Part shown: one piece after another, positions 18,000 to 27,791 of the stretch | Layout of the letters: each line of letters opens with the position of its first letter | Numbering within the stretch: the first letter of the stretch is position 1 | The notes under the pieces: model-generated | What the model was told of the DNA's origin: nothing | Database searches by the model: none | The model's input: the letters and a program-made list of their open reading frames with translations, nothing else | Assembly: GCA_045568115.1 (NCBI GenBank) | Contig: JBJLBO010000001.1 | Coordinates: 186,001 to 250,000, forward strand | Direction of reading: 5' to 3' | From: MGIIb-O1 sp002457595 | Lineage (GTDB): Archaea > Thermoplasmatota > Poseidoniia > Poseidoniales > Thalassarchaeaceae | Length of the DNA stretch: 64,000 bases | Translations under genes and position numbers: made by a program

Positions 18000-18809
18000 T
18001 CACAAATCTGCACACCAAGTCGCCCAAGGCATATCTGTATTGGATTCACCTCTTCCCTCACCATCTGAACCTAAAGAGATAAGCCCAACTTGATGAGTAG
18101 GTGCAATCAATGATTCAATGCCCCAATTCATTGCACTAGATAGAGACTCGATTGAATCATCTTCAGAGGCAATAATTCGCTCATAGACTTTGCTTGAAAG
18201 TAATGCACAGGTTATCGCTTCGCCAATCCCAGTAGCCGCAACTGCTACACTTCCTTCTACCCAAAACCCACTCCCTGGTAGAGGGACGTCTCCTACACGT
18301 CCGGGAGGCCTGTGACTACAACCACCAGTACTAGTGGCAGCAGCGATGAGACCCTCTGAATCACGAGCTATTACTCCGACAGTATCTCCTATCTGGCCCT
18401 CAGGTTGGCGGCCAACAACTGGAGCATTGAGATGACCTCTTTGGTCAGCCCATTTGCGAGCACCGAGTCCAGCAAGACCATTGATTTCTTCTTCCAATAA
18501 ATCAACACATATACGAATAGGATTAGGGGTGTCTCTCATAGCGATAACAAAACCCAATTTTCCTTCACTCGTTTGTAATGAAGCATCTGTAAGAACGATT
18601 CCGTCGGTTCGGATTACGCTGCCCGTTCCTGCATTGAACACGGGGTCGTTTTCAAGGATTACACAGGCCTCTACTGCTGCTTCAATTGCATTTCCACCTG
18701 CAAGAAGAATTTCTCTACCCTTGGCTATTGCTGGTTCTAAATTAGCAGTTCGATTTGGCCCAGGACCGGCACCACCGTGGGCTATTATTGCAGGCCTAGT
18801 CATATCCAT
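18000..18809 (-). CDS. Ntn-type asparaginase / isoaspartyl peptidase
   Basis: This 269-residue T2-family precursor is expected to cleave itself before a threonine, the catalytic nucleophile, in the sequence GDTVGVIA. The STGG motif and IIAHGGAG at the N-terminus complete the family pattern. It would hydrolyse asparagine or beta-aspartyl peptides from damaged protein. The ATG at 18809 is supported by GGAGG 8 bases upstream; another ATG follows at 18803. The protein is shorter than many relatives at the C-terminus but has all key residues. Confidence 0.9.
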   Translation of the reverse strand: MDMTRPAIIAHGGAGPGPNRTANLEPAIAKGREILLAGGNAIEAAVEACVILENDPVFNAGTGSVIRTDGIVLTDASLQTSEGKLGFVIAMRDTPNPIRICVDLLEEEINGLAGLGARKWADQRGHLNAPVVGRQPEGQIGDTVGVIARDSEGLIAAATSTGGCSHRPPGRVGDVPLPGSGFWVEGSVAVAATGIGEAITCALLSSKVYERIIASEDDSIESLSSAMNWGIESLIAPTHQVGLISLGSDGEGRGESNTDMPWATWCADL

Positions 18810-18849
18810 CCCCCTTCCCTCCGGTTGTAACAAGGACTTAGTGATAAGG

Positions 18850-18863
18850 TAAGAAAAAAAACT
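18850..18863 (-). terminator. T-run terminator candidate downstream of lonB
   Basis: Eight consecutive A on the plus strand (18854-18861) give a T8 tract on the minus strand about 40 bases after the lonB stop. Archaeal RNA polymerase terminates at such T-runs without a hairpin. It also separates lonB from the asparaginase gene downstream. Confidence 0.5.
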
Positions 18864-18898
18864 AGAACTTATTGAAAACCAACAATCTGGTAGCTAAT

Positions 18899-20929
18899 TC
18901 AAGCAGAAGGTTGAGTTTCAGGACCTGTCGATATTGTATCGATGACATTAGCCAGACGTTCTACAATGCTAACCTTCTCTTCAGCACCAACTAGTGCATG
19001 ATGTAGAACCTCATCAAGAGAGTCAACTGGAATAATCTCTACCTTAGATTCGTACTTTTCATCAATTAGTACATCTTGCTCATTGGTTCGAGGAATGATC
19101 ACTTTCTCGACACCGGATTTGACTGCTGCCTCTATCTTTGCAGATACACCGCCAATCGGAAGAACCTCGCCTCTAACTGAAAGTGATCCAGTCATTGCCA
19201 AATTCTGATCGATTGGTACGTTCTCAAATGCACTAATGATTGCGGTGGCCATTGTTATAGATGCACTATCTCCATCGACATTATGAGTTCCAGGGAATTG
19301 AACATGAAGATCGTAATCTTGGATATCTTTACCAGTTAGTTTCTTGACCACCGCACTGATGTTAGTGACGGACTCCTGAGCAAGGTCTGACAACCCTCCT
19401 GTAGCGATGACCTTGCCTGATCGACCTTGTGCTGGAGTCACCATGGCTTCGACTGGTAGTACTACACCAGAGTAATCAGATAGACCTGAGTCAGCACCTA
19501 GAACCGCTAGACCGTTGACACGGCCAACACGCTCTCCTCTGTTAACCAACATTGCATATTCTGATTGTCTCTCTAGATAACGATCTGCAACCTGTTGTTC
19601 GAGAGGTTTAGCAATAGCACGAGCCCGGATTACATGCTCTGAACTGACTAAAGGTGCATTGTCCTCAGCAGCTAAGTCGCCAGAAATACGCACTAATCCA
19701 CCAAGCTCTCTCAATCGAAGTGATAGTTTGCCTCTTCGTCCGCTGCGCCTCTGGGCTTCCTTCAAAACTAGCCCAATAGCCTTCTTATCAAAATGAGGGA
19801 TCGATTTCCCAGAATCCTTTTTCATCTCGTTTCGAACCTCTTGAGCAATAAATCGAACTAATCTACGACGATTACGATCTGAGTCTCGCATATCTGTATT
19901 GACATAGACCTCGTAACCATATCCTCGAATTCGGCTACGAAGAGCGGGGTGCATATTCTTGATACTATCTAGATTTCCTGCTGCAACCAAAATGAAATCA
20001 GTAGGAACGGGTTCAGATTTCGTTAATGCACCACTGCTTCGCTCAGAACGACCGGAAATTGACAGTGCTTTCTCCTGCATAGCAACAAGCAGGGCTTGCT
20101 GCTCCTCCATTCGAAGCATGCGAATTTCATCGATATACAATACGCCCTTGTTGGCACGATGCACGGCACCGGGCTCAACTCTTTCATGAGCAGGTGTCGC
20201 CAAATCTGCTCCTGATTGGAACGGGTCATGACGAACATCACCTAGTAAAGCACCTGCAAGTGTGCCAGTTGCATCGATAAATGGAACTTCATCGTCCTTC
20301 AGGTGCTTGACGAGAAGTTTAGGGATATTTCCATCCTCTCCTGCTGTTAATCTTGTCCTCAAAAAGAAATAACCAAAAACAAGGAGAAAAGAACCGAAGA
20401 TGAAAGTTAGGATTTCTCCCGTAGATAGAGTAGCAAGAAGGAGGGCTGCTCCAACAACTAGAGCAATGAACAAAAGAGTTCTATTCGTCCTTTCTTTTTG
20501 TTGTTTGATATGAGCACGACGCTCAGAAATTATGCTAGTTCCTCGACCAGCTGGAACCGTTCTGATTCGAGGTTCATTCTCATCCTCATGATTCCTGTAA
20601 ACTAGTATATCCTCCAATTGTTCTTTTGGAAGGAACTCTGTCATTGAGCGTGCAAGCATAGATTTCCCAGTTCCAGGTTCTCCAACCATAATGATATGAC
20701 GGCGCTGCTCCGCAGCCTTACGAACAATAATTGATGCCGCTTCTTGACCAATGACTTGGTCAACTAAATTTTCAGGGATAGGGACTTCCTCTGTCGAAAT
20801 GATATCTAAAGATTCAGTCCATTCCTCAACAGGGATGCTGCAGATGGGATCTTTATCCTCCGCAGCGCCAAATGCAGCACCATCTTCCCATGATTCAAGA
20901 GGGTCAATAGGTCGCTCAGATTCCCCCAT
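18899..20929 (-). CDS. lonB: archaeal membrane-anchored Lon protease
   Basis: This ATP-dependent protease has an AAA+ domain (Walker A GEPGTGKS at residues 83-90, Walker B LYIDEI near 264) split by an insertion carrying two membrane segments (about 151-193), the defining feature of archaeal LonB. The C-terminal protease domain carries the Ser-Lys dyad: Ser555 in DGDSAS and Lys598 in GGVSAKIEA. Length is normal. Two in-frame ATGs compete. The one at 20929 has GGAG six bases upstream, whereas the one at 20935 directly abuts it, so 20929 is chosen. Confidence 0.95.
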   Translation of the reverse strand: MGESERPIDPLESWEDGAAFGAAEDKDPICSIPVEEWTESLDIISTEEVPIPENLVDQVIGQEAASIIVRKAAEQRRHIIMVGEPGTGKSMLARSMTEFLPKEQLEDILVYRNHEDENEPRIRTVPAGRGTSIISERRAHIKQQKERTNRTLLFIALVVGAALLLATLSTGEILTFIFGSFLLVFGYFFLRTRLTAGEDGNIPKLLVKHLKDDEVPFIDATGTLAGALLGDVRHDPFQSGADLATPAHERVEPGAVHRANKGVLYIDEIRMLRMEEQQALLVAMQEKALSISGRSERSSGALTKSEPVPTDFILVAAGNLDSIKNMHPALRSRIRGYGYEVYVNTDMRDSDRNRRRLVRFIAQEVRNEMKKDSGKSIPHFDKKAIGLVLKEAQRRSGRRGKLSLRLRELGGLVRISGDLAAEDNAPLVSSEHVIRARAIAKPLEQQVADRYLERQSEYAMLVNRGERVGRVNGLAVLGADSGLSDYSGVVLPVEAMVTPAQGRSGKVIATGGLSDLAQESVTNISAVVKKLTGKDIQDYDLHVQFPGTHNVDGDSASITMATAIISAFENVPIDQNLAMTGSLSVRGEVLPIGGVSAKIEAAVKSGVEKVIIPRTNEQDVLIDEKYESKVEIIPVDSLDEVLHHALVGAEEKVSIVERLANVIDTISTGPETQPSA

Positions 20930-20997
20930 ATGCATCTCCTCGGGATTAGTCCTGCACGTCGCACCTTCTTGAAGGTGAGTGAAAGGTGAGAGTGGGA

Positions 20998-23900
20998 TTA
21001 TTGCTCAAATCGGCGCCTCAAATACTCAGACCCATAGTAGTCCCATTGCTCCATGGTCCAACCTGGAGGGAGGCCCTCAGGAGGTAATGGAGGAGACATT
21101 CCAAATGGAGGAGGGGGGATTTGAGTTCGTGAGTTCTCTTCTATTACCACATTTTGTTGATTTTGGTTATCAAGATATACCAAGTCGTTGTTCTTTTGCC
21201 GAAACACAATTGTAATTCCAAGAGAAACAATAACAACAAACAGAAGTACGAATGCGATTAAACCAACTGTCCAGATATCTAGAGCCTCATTTTTCCCTGT
21301 ATCTTTGGGTTCATCTGGATCTATTGGGTCAGTAGGATCAACAGTTACTACACTATCTGTAGCCATAATTTGGTATTCTTCAGATGCCCTCTTGAATCCA
21401 TCTGAATCAACTGCAATAACGAAAATTCCAATATAATCTCCATGTTTCAGCCCTTCACCTGAATTCGCCAGTACGACAAATGTTCCTAAATTATAAGATA
21501 TGCCGAAATCATTGCATATTCCAGTAATAGTGTTGCAAACACTCCAATGCGCCTCGTTATCTATTAGCTGAAGTTGACCCACATTGGATATTTGGACGGT
21601 TGGATTAGAACCATATTCAACAGAATTAATTTCTATTGACAAATCACCAATGCCCATTACGTCAGCCCAAGATAGAGGGAGATTATTCACCACAGTTACA
21701 GAAATAGTCTCAGTACTAGAATCTCCATGACGATCCTCGGCCGTAATTTCAACTACTTGCTCACCGGCTAAATCCCAACTCATGGACAAAATTCCCGAAA
21801 TCGGATTATAGTGAACTGCACCCGGAACCTCATTTTCTACAGTAATCCAAATCTCATCATCAGAATCATCGACATCGGTAACAATTTCAATTATGTTAAG
21901 TTCAAGTGAATTTGTTATCTGCATAGTCATGCTTTCATAATCATCAACAGTAATTGAGGGAGGATCGTTTACATTATTGACATGATAAGTTATCTCAGTA
22001 TCTGACTCTTTTCCACTTGTATCTGTGGCTCGAACAATAATCTTAGCCACGCCAAAATTATTTTCATCAACAGCTTCTACATTTAGTGTAAAACCATTTA
22101 TTTCAGCATCAATTAACTCTGAATTTGTGTTTTCAATTAGAGACAATGATAATTGATTAACTGAACTTGATTCGCCATGATCATTTGTATCTGAAAGATA
22201 TGGGGATAGAATAATGCTATCTGAGCCGCCTTCATTGAAAGATTGAGTCGGAATAGCCCCCCAGCGTGGTTGCCCATTTTCTATTACATTGAACATCACA
22301 GTACCTGAGTTGATTCCACCATCATCATCCATTACTGTGAAATAGATTCCTTGAGAAATCGAATTACCATGGCTATCACTAACTATACTATCAAAGTTAA
22401 CACTCAACATTAGACTAGCTGGATCAAACGAGATAAATCTAGAGTCATCACTTTCTATTGTAAGCATAGACAAAGGAGTTTCCATATCGAAAATTTGACC
22501 ATCAATTGACACTAACTCATCCATACCCACCTTAACGGTTGGAATCCCTGAAAAACCTTCATCACTACTAGTCAATACTAGAGGTAGTGCATTTTGTAGA
22601 GTAAATGCATTATTTGTGACTTGCCATTCTGATGATTGGCCGCCTGAATCAGTCCACTTCATACGAATATCATACGAACCTGCTGATGCAGTCAATGGAG
22701 CATCGATTGTGTGGACATAGTGTGAACCAGTACTTGAATCAACTCGAATCGATGAACTAATCCATGAATAGTCCCAAGCTTCACTACCCGCAGGAGAGTA
22801 CTGTAGTTCTGCTGTCATACTCATCATATCATCAACTAAATCATTCGACATTGCAGTAGATTCGAATTGAATAGAAGAGCCTCTCTCAATCATAGGAGAA
22901 CCTACTGAATTGGGTCTATTGGGTACTGGAGGCATGTCGTGTAAAGCAAGTGCGTCTGCGTTATTATTTCCTGGGACTTTGTCCCCAACTAGATCAGAAA
23001 GACGGGCTCGGAAAGAGGAAGTTCCAGATGGAAGCATGTTGATTTCGGAACTATCAAAAGTTACTGAGTAGGACTGAGTGCCACCTACTCCAAGTTGATT
23101 AACAGATACACTAGTAAGTTCGATTTCATTGCCACCTGATAGATGATAGATTTTGATAGTTCCACCATCTTGATAAGCATCTACTCCATTGTTTCTCAGA
23201 TTGACTTCTAATTCCAGCGTATCGCCTGAGACAAAACCTTGGTTTCCATTAGTATTTGTAACGTCAAAGTCAGTAATTCCAACATCAACCATAGGACCCA
23301 TATTACTGTCTGTTGCAGTGAGGACATGTTCACTACTAGCTCCTGTACTTGGCGCACCCGTCATCAAAGCAGCCACTACAAGGGCGTTTCCAGATCCTCC
23401 ACTAACTTGGCTGCTTGGAACCGACCAACTATATGATGCAATATTACTAGACAATGCGACACTTTGGAATCCACTTCCACTACCTCCGGACTGAGTTCTA
23501 TACTCTCCATCGCTCATCAACCATGATTTCCAACAATTATGTCCACGACTTCCATCACTATAGGTGTAGGAATAACAAGTCTCTTCCGTCATCGCAGCAT
23601 AGAGGTACATGTTTGAAGGAGCTGTTCCAGAGCCAAGATATTCGACATCTATACTGACATCCAGATTCGAACCAGATTCGCTAACACTAGCTGTAAGTAA
23701 GTATTGACTGGTAGTGGCAGCACTCATTCCACCGCCACTTGCAAACATCGAATCATAACAGGTGTTTGAACCGCAGCCACTTACTCTCTTGTCTAACCGA
23801 TCACCCCAGTATGAATCAGGAGCGCCGCCAGTAGTCCAAACCCAATTATAACCTGGCGTATTTCCAGCCCTAGTAGTGTCTGTATCACCATATGAAACAG

Positions 23901-24183
23901 ATTGATAGGAAATGTAAACATAATCATCAGGATGCTGTGATTTTATGCTATGGTGAGCAGGACTTCCGTAGGCATAACAGTACCCACAATTATCAGAAGT
24001 GATGTACTGAGAGAATACCGGGTGCCCGGGACTATTTACGAAACGTGGCATTTCTTCAGCAGCTAATTCTTCTCTTTCAGTAACACTTTCTTCGAAGGAA
24101 AAGAAACCGATTGCTGACACGGTAATCATTAGGAAAGCTACCGAGATAGTAGAAATATGATTTACCCTAAAAGCAACGCTCAT
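20998..24183 (-). CDS. large C-terminally anchored surface protein with N-terminal thiol domain
   Basis: From the ATG at 24183 the 1061-residue product has a signal peptide or anchor (about residues 8-28), then an Omp28/thioredoxin-like region with CGYC and further paired cysteines. A CARDB-like segment (about GITDFDVTNTNGN onward) and several Ig/cadherin-like beta domains follow. Near the C-terminus lie an Asp/Pro-rich linker, one membrane segment (IWTVGLIAFVLLFVVIVSLG) and a cytosolic tail ending in GLPPGWTMEQWDYYGSEYL. I place it at the cell surface, possibly in adhesion or polymer binding. No catalytic residues are recognised. The frame is open upstream to 24339 but without a signal sequence. 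Confidence 0.8.
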   Translation of the reverse strand: MSVAFRVNHISTISVAFLMITVSAIGFFSFEESVTEREELAAEEMPRFVNSPGHPVFSQYITSDNCGYCYAYGSPAHHSIKSQHPDDYVYISYQSVSYGDTDTTRAGNTPGYNWVWTTGGAPDSYWGDRLDKRVSGCGSNTCYDSMFASGGGMSAATTSQYLLTASVSESGSNLDVSIDVEYLGSGTAPSNMYLYAAMTEETCYSYTYSDGSRGHNCWKSWLMSDGEYRTQSGGSGSGFQSVALSSNIASYSWSVPSSQVSGGSGNALVVAALMTGAPSTGASSEHVLTATDSNMGPMVDVGITDFDVTNTNGNQGFVSGDTLELEVNLRNNGVDAYQDGGTIKIYHLSGGNEIELTSVSVNQLGVGGTQSYSVTFDSSEINMLPSGTSSFRARLSDLVGDKVPGNNNADALALHDMPPVPNRPNSVGSPMIERGSSIQFESTAMSNDLVDDMMSMTAELQYSPAGSEAWDYSWISSSIRVDSSTGSHYVHTIDAPLTASAGSYDIRMKWTDSGGQSSEWQVTNNAFTLQNALPLVLTSSDEGFSGIPTVKVGMDELVSIDGQIFDMETPLSMLTIESDDSRFISFDPASLMLSVNFDSIVSDSHGNSISQGIYFTVMDDDGGINSGTVMFNVIENGQPRWGAIPTQSFNEGGSDSIILSPYLSDTNDHGESSSVNQLSLSLIENTNSELIDAEINGFTLNVEAVDENNFGVAKIIVRATDTSGKESDTEITYHVNNVNDPPSITVDDYESMTMQITNSLELNIIEIVTDVDDSDDEIWITVENEVPGAVHYNPISGILSMSWDLAGEQVVEITAEDRHGDSSTETISVTVVNNLPLSWADVMGIGDLSIEINSVEYGSNPTVQISNVGQLQLIDNEAHWSVCNTITGICNDFGISYNLGTFVVLANSGEGLKHGDYIGIFVIAVDSDGFKRASEEYQIMATDSVVTVDPTDPIDPDEPKDTGKNEALDIWTVGLIAFVLLFVVIVSLGITIVFRQKNNDLVYLDNQNQQNVVIEENSRTQIPPPPFGMSPPLPPEGLPPGWTMEQWDYYGSEYLRRRFEQ

Positions 24184-24438
24184 TGATTTGGCGTTCCTGC
24201 TGGAGTGTATAATGCTGCTGCATTGATGACTAAGTGGGAAATTCGACCCTACGGGTCGGGAAAAGGGAGTTTTTGTGAGACGGTGTTTCGAATCATAACA
24301 TCCTGATAACTGTTTGACCAAATAGAAGCGACCGGACATGTCCGGAAATCAACTGTTTTCGAACCATAAAACTAATTCATAAAGATTCAATATCAATCAT
24401 CTGGTTAAATGATTTGACTATTTCCACAATCGAAGGTA
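24184..24438. other. divergent intergenic region with two inverted repeats
   Basis: This 255-base gap separates the divergent surface-protein and trmI genes and is the largest gap in the window. It holds CGACCC-TAC-GGGTCG at 24244-24258 and a perfect 14-base palindrome, CCGGACATGTCCGG, at 24332-24345. No gene or RNA of a known family is apparent. Promoters for both genes must lie here. Confidence 0.6.
24332..24345. repeat. perfect 14-bp palindrome, possible operator
   Basis: CCGGACATGTCCGG is fully self-complementary with no spacer, which favours a dimeric DNA-binding protein site over an RNA hairpin. It lies 149 bases upstream of the surface-protein ATG and about 94 bases upstream of trmI. 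Confidence 0.45.
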
Positions 24439-25278
24439 TTGAATCACAGGCCCCACCGCACCTTATTCGTGACCTCCAAAGAAACCCATGATTGGATGGC
24501 CCTGAGGGAAGATGATGGTCGGGCTTATCTTGTAAATCGAGTACCGGGTGAAGTGAAGATAAAGGGGCTTGGACGCTTTGATCCAATAACACTCCTAAAT
24601 GGTTATTCCATTGGTGACAGAATAAGAGTCGGACATAAGTCTTTGACTATTGTAGATGCATCACTTCCCGAAGCACGAAGAAATATGAATCGAAGGGCCC
24701 AAACTATTGGAATAAAGGATTCAGGATTCCTCATTTCTTGGATGGGTATTGGAGTTGGAAGTCGCGTACTGGAAGGCGGTCATGGCTCTGCTGGACTTGC
24801 TATGAATTTAGCTAATGTCATGGGATCTAGAGGTACACTAATTTCGGTTGAGAATCGCCCCGAACATGCAGAAGTAGGACGCTCCAATATGGAAAGAATG
24901 AATGAGTTTTCTAGTGAGTTTCCAGATTGGCATTTGCTTGAAATGGACCTCGCAGAATCAGCATCCAAAGTAATAGAAATCTGTGGTGAATTAGATGCTG
25001 CCATTATCGACATAGCAGAACCATGGACTGTTGTCAAAAATATTGCTGAAACACTGAGAGTGGGGGGTCGTTTGGCCTGCTATTGTCCAACTACGGTACA
25101 ACTTGAGAAATCATGGAATGCTTGTGAAGAACAAGGCTTAGTAATTGAATTCGCAGGTGAAATGGTCGAAAGACGATGGAGTAAGGCTGCAAAGGGTGGT
25201 GTTCGACCTGGAAATCAGCCAATGGGACATACAGCATTTTTGCTAATTGGAGCAAAGATTGCTGATGAAGAAGAGTAA
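24439..25278 (+). CDS. trmI: tRNA (adenine-N1)-methyltransferase TrmI family
   Basis: This SAM-dependent enzyme methylates A57/A58 in the T loop of tRNA. The N-terminal beta domain (VNRVPGEVKIKGLGRF) is followed by a Rossmann methyltransferase with VLEGGHGSAGLAMNLA as the SAM loop, SVEN at the acidic ribose-binding position and DIAEPW as the catalytic-loop equivalent. Start choice is uncertain: a TTG at 24439 gives 279 residues, an ATG at 24496 gives 260. A hairpin follows the stop. Confidence 0.85.
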   Translation: MNHRPHRTLFVTSKETHDWMALREDDGRAYLVNRVPGEVKIKGLGRFDPITLLNGYSIGDRIRVGHKSLTIVDASLPEARRNMNRRAQTIGIKDSGFLISWMGIGVGSRVLEGGHGSAGLAMNLANVMGSRGTLISVENRPEHAEVGRSNMERMNEFSSEFPDWHLLEMDLAESASKVIEICGELDAAIIDIAEPWTVVKNIAETLRVGGRLACYCPTTVQLEKSWNACEEQGLVIEFAGEMVERRWSKAAKGGVRPGNQPMGHTAFLLIGAKIADEEE

Positions 25279-25290
25279 TCCTTCGAGCAT

Positions 25291-25305
25291 CCGACCATAG
25301 GTCGG
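25291..25305 (+). terminator. hairpin between trmI and aspS
   Basis: CCGACC-ATA-GGTCGG is a perfect 6-bp stem with a 3-base loop, 12 bases after the trmI stop and 40 bases before the aspS ATG. It could end trmI transcription, although no T-run follows, or act in the aspS leader. Confidence 0.4.
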
Positions 25306-25345
25306 AATGATTCAATTCAATAACGAAGAATAACGCGCTCGGTTC

Positions 25346-26755
25346 ATGCGAGACAGTTCCGCGTGGAAACCGACCTCCTATCGAACCCACACCTTAGGTC
25401 AGGTCGTCGATAACGGAGCCGACCTTGTTGGCAAAGAGGTTAGTGTAGCAGGATACGCAGAGACTGTTCGAGGCAGAGGAGCCATTTGCTTCCTAATGCT
25501 ACGTGATGGAACTGGACACATTCAGGCATTTCTGAAGAAAGATAACATGGATGAAGCTACATTTGAGGCTATTCAGTCTGCTTCTAGAGAGTCAACAATA
25601 CAAGTCACTGGATCTGTGGCACAGAAGCGCCCACCTAAGGTTCCAGAAGGAGAACCACTACCACCAGCTGAATATGAAATTCAAGTCTCAAGTGCACAAA
25701 TTCTCTCAATGGCTGGAACTCCACTCCCTGTCGGAGTTACGGATGATGTCCACGTTGGACTTGACATCCGTCTTGACAATCGTCATCTGGATTTACGACG
25801 TGCACATGTCAATGCAATGTTTCAACTTCGTAGCAAGGTATTACAATACGGTCGTGAATATCTCATCACTGAAGGATTCCAAGAAATTAACAGCCCGAAA
25901 ATTATCGCAAGTGCAAGTGAAGGAGGAACCAATCTCTTCCCAATGATGTACTTTGACACACCAGCATTCCTTTCTCAGTCTCCACAATTATACAAACAAT
26001 TGGCAGTCCTAGGAGGTCTCGAAAGAGTCTTCGAGATTGGACCGGCTTTTCGCGCAGAAAAACACGACACATACCGGCATTTGAATGAATTCATCTCATT
26101 TGATATTGAAGGTGCGTGGATGAATGATGAGGATGTAATGGGCGTCCAAGAGAGAATGATTCACCACGTCTGGAGCCAAGTCGCGGCTAATGACCAGAAT
26201 CTGATTGATATTGTGAATGAATACAAGGCCAGTCAAGGACAAGAGACTATTTCTGTCGAAGTCCCTGAACTACCCTTCCCTAGAATACCTTACTGTGACG
26301 CTATTGAAATAGTCCAAAAAGGTGGTGGAGAAATTGAGTGGGGTGACGATATTGAGAGTCACCACTGCGACTTAATCGCGGCGCAATACCCTGGTTTCCA
26401 CTTCCTTCCACGCTGGCCAATGGCGATGAAGCCATTCTACATCTTCCATGATGAGAACGAGAAAGGTACAACCGGTGGTCAGTTGAGTCGAGGATTCGAC
26501 CTCAACTACGGGCGCGACGAGATGACAAGTGGCGGTCAGCGAGAGCACCGAGTTGATGTCCTAGAACAAAACCTAAGAAACATGGATCTTAATCCAGAAG
26601 ACTTCACTTTCTACACCGATGGATTCCGCTACGGAGCCCCGCCTCATGCAGGTTGGGGATTGGGTGTGGCCCGACTTCTAATGGTCTTGACAGGCGCAGG
26701 CAATGTGCGTGAAGTCGTACTATTCCCTAGAGACAGATCAAGAGTCACTCCATGA
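25346..26755 (+). CDS. aspS: aspartyl-tRNA synthetase (archaeal type)
   Basis: This is a 469-residue class IIb synthetase. The N-terminal OB-fold anticodon-binding domain (about 20-120) is followed by the catalytic core with motif 2 (FEIGPAFRAEKHDTYRHLNEF) and motif 3 (GWGLGVARLLM). The absence of the large bacterial insertion and the ending LFPRDRSRVTP mark the archaeal/eukaryotic AspRS group. Some archaeal members also charge tRNA-Asn; the sequence alone does not decide that here. Confidence 0.93.
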   Translation: MRDSSAWKPTSYRTHTLGQVVDNGADLVGKEVSVAGYAETVRGRGAICFLMLRDGTGHIQAFLKKDNMDEATFEAIQSASRESTIQVTGSVAQKRPPKVPEGEPLPPAEYEIQVSSAQILSMAGTPLPVGVTDDVHVGLDIRLDNRHLDLRRAHVNAMFQLRSKVLQYGREYLITEGFQEINSPKIIASASEGGTNLFPMMYFDTPAFLSQSPQLYKQLAVLGGLERVFEIGPAFRAEKHDTYRHLNEFISFDIEGAWMNDEDVMGVQERMIHHVWSQVAANDQNLIDIVNEYKASQGQETISVEVPELPFPRIPYCDAIEIVQKGGGEIEWGDDIESHHCDLIAAQYPGFHFLPRWPMAMKPFYIFHDENEKGTTGGQLSRGFDLNYGRDEMTSGGQREHRVDVLEQNLRNMDLNPEDFTFYTDGFRYGAPPHAGWGLGVARLLMVLTGAGNVREVVLFPRDRSRVTP

Positions 26756-26762
26756 ACTTGCT

Positions 26763-27743
26763 TTAGAATTGGATGACATTTGCACCCCATGCAAGGCCAC
26801 CACCAAAGGCTGCAGTTACTACAAGATCACCTTCCTTGATTAGCCCTTCATCCATAGCCTCACGCATCGCAATCGGCACACTAGCACCGGCGGTGTTGCC
26901 GTATTTATGCAGATTAGTGAACGTCTTGTCCATCGGCAGACCGAGTTTCTCCATTCCGGTTTTGATAATGTTAATATTTGCTTGATGTGGAATTACAAAA
27001 TCGACTTCATCTAGAGTCTTTCCTACTCTTTCTAGGGCACTGTGGACTGCCTGGGGAAATGCCTCTATTGCAAAGTCCCACACCGCACGTCCATCCATGT
27101 GGAAATATTGCATTCCTTCTTTAAAATTCTCACTCGGAATTGGTACACGGACTCCACCTGCCGGAATTTCGATAACACCAGCGCCCGAGCCATCGCTCAT
27201 CAACCAAGAACCAAGCACCCCCTTGCCTTCGTCGACCTCACCCAAAACAGCGGCTCCAGCTCCATCACCGAATAGAACACAAGTACCTCTATCCTGCCAA
27301 TTTAGGATTCTCGAGTATATTTCTGAACCGACAACGAGAACCTTGTCATACCCGGGTGTCCCAACAAAACGAGCACCCACATCTAATGCATGAACCCAAC
27401 CTGCACAAACGGCATTAATATCGAAAGCTCCACAATCAACACAACCTAACTTGTGCTGAACAATTCCAGCGGTTGAGGAAAGTGGGACATCGGGTGAAGA
27501 TGTTGCAAGAATAAGTAAGTCAATGTCTGAAGCAACTAATCCAGCATCATCCAATGCTCGTTTACATGCCTCGACAGCGAGATCTGATGTGTTGATGTCG
27601 GCATCGGCAATTCTCCTCTTCTTCATTCCAGTTTTCGTGGTAATCCACTCGTCGCTAGTTTCGACAATCTTTGCCCAGTCCTGATTGCTCATTTCATGAG
27701 GAGGAACGTGCGAGCCGAGTCCGATGATGCCAACATATGTCAT
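26763..27743 (-). CDS. 3-oxoacyl-ACP synthase III (FabH)-like ketosynthase
   Basis: This 326-residue thiolase-fold enzyme has the KAS III triad: Cys113 in NAVCAGW, His253 in IPHQANIN and Asn283 in YGNTAGAS. Its N-terminus (DEWITTKTGMKKRRI) is FabH-like, not like archaeal HMG-CoA synthase. Bacterial FabH starts fatty-acid synthesis from acetyl-CoA and malonyl-ACP. In an archaeon with isoprenoid lipids the product is unclear. It converges with aspS (7 bases apart) and follows the five-gene operon in the same direction after 48 bases. Confidence 0.88.
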   Translation of the reverse strand: MTYVGIIGLGSHVPPHEMSNQDWAKIVETSDEWITTKTGMKKRRIADADINTSDLAVEACKRALDDAGLVASDIDLLILATSSPDVPLSSTAGIVQHKLGCVDCGAFDINAVCAGWVHALDVGARFVGTPGYDKVLVVGSEIYSRILNWQDRGTCVLFGDGAGAAVLGEVDEGKGVLGSWLMSDGSGAGVIEIPAGGVRVPIPSENFKEGMQYFHMDGRAVWDFAIEAFPQAVHSALERVGKTLDEVDFVIPHQANINIIKTGMEKLGLPMDKTFTNLHKYGNTAGASVPIAMREAMDEGLIKEGDLVVTAAFGGGLAWGANVIQF

Positions 27744-27791
27744 CTAAATCGATGGCTTCGCCAACACTCATGCCTTACAGTCTTCACCCAT

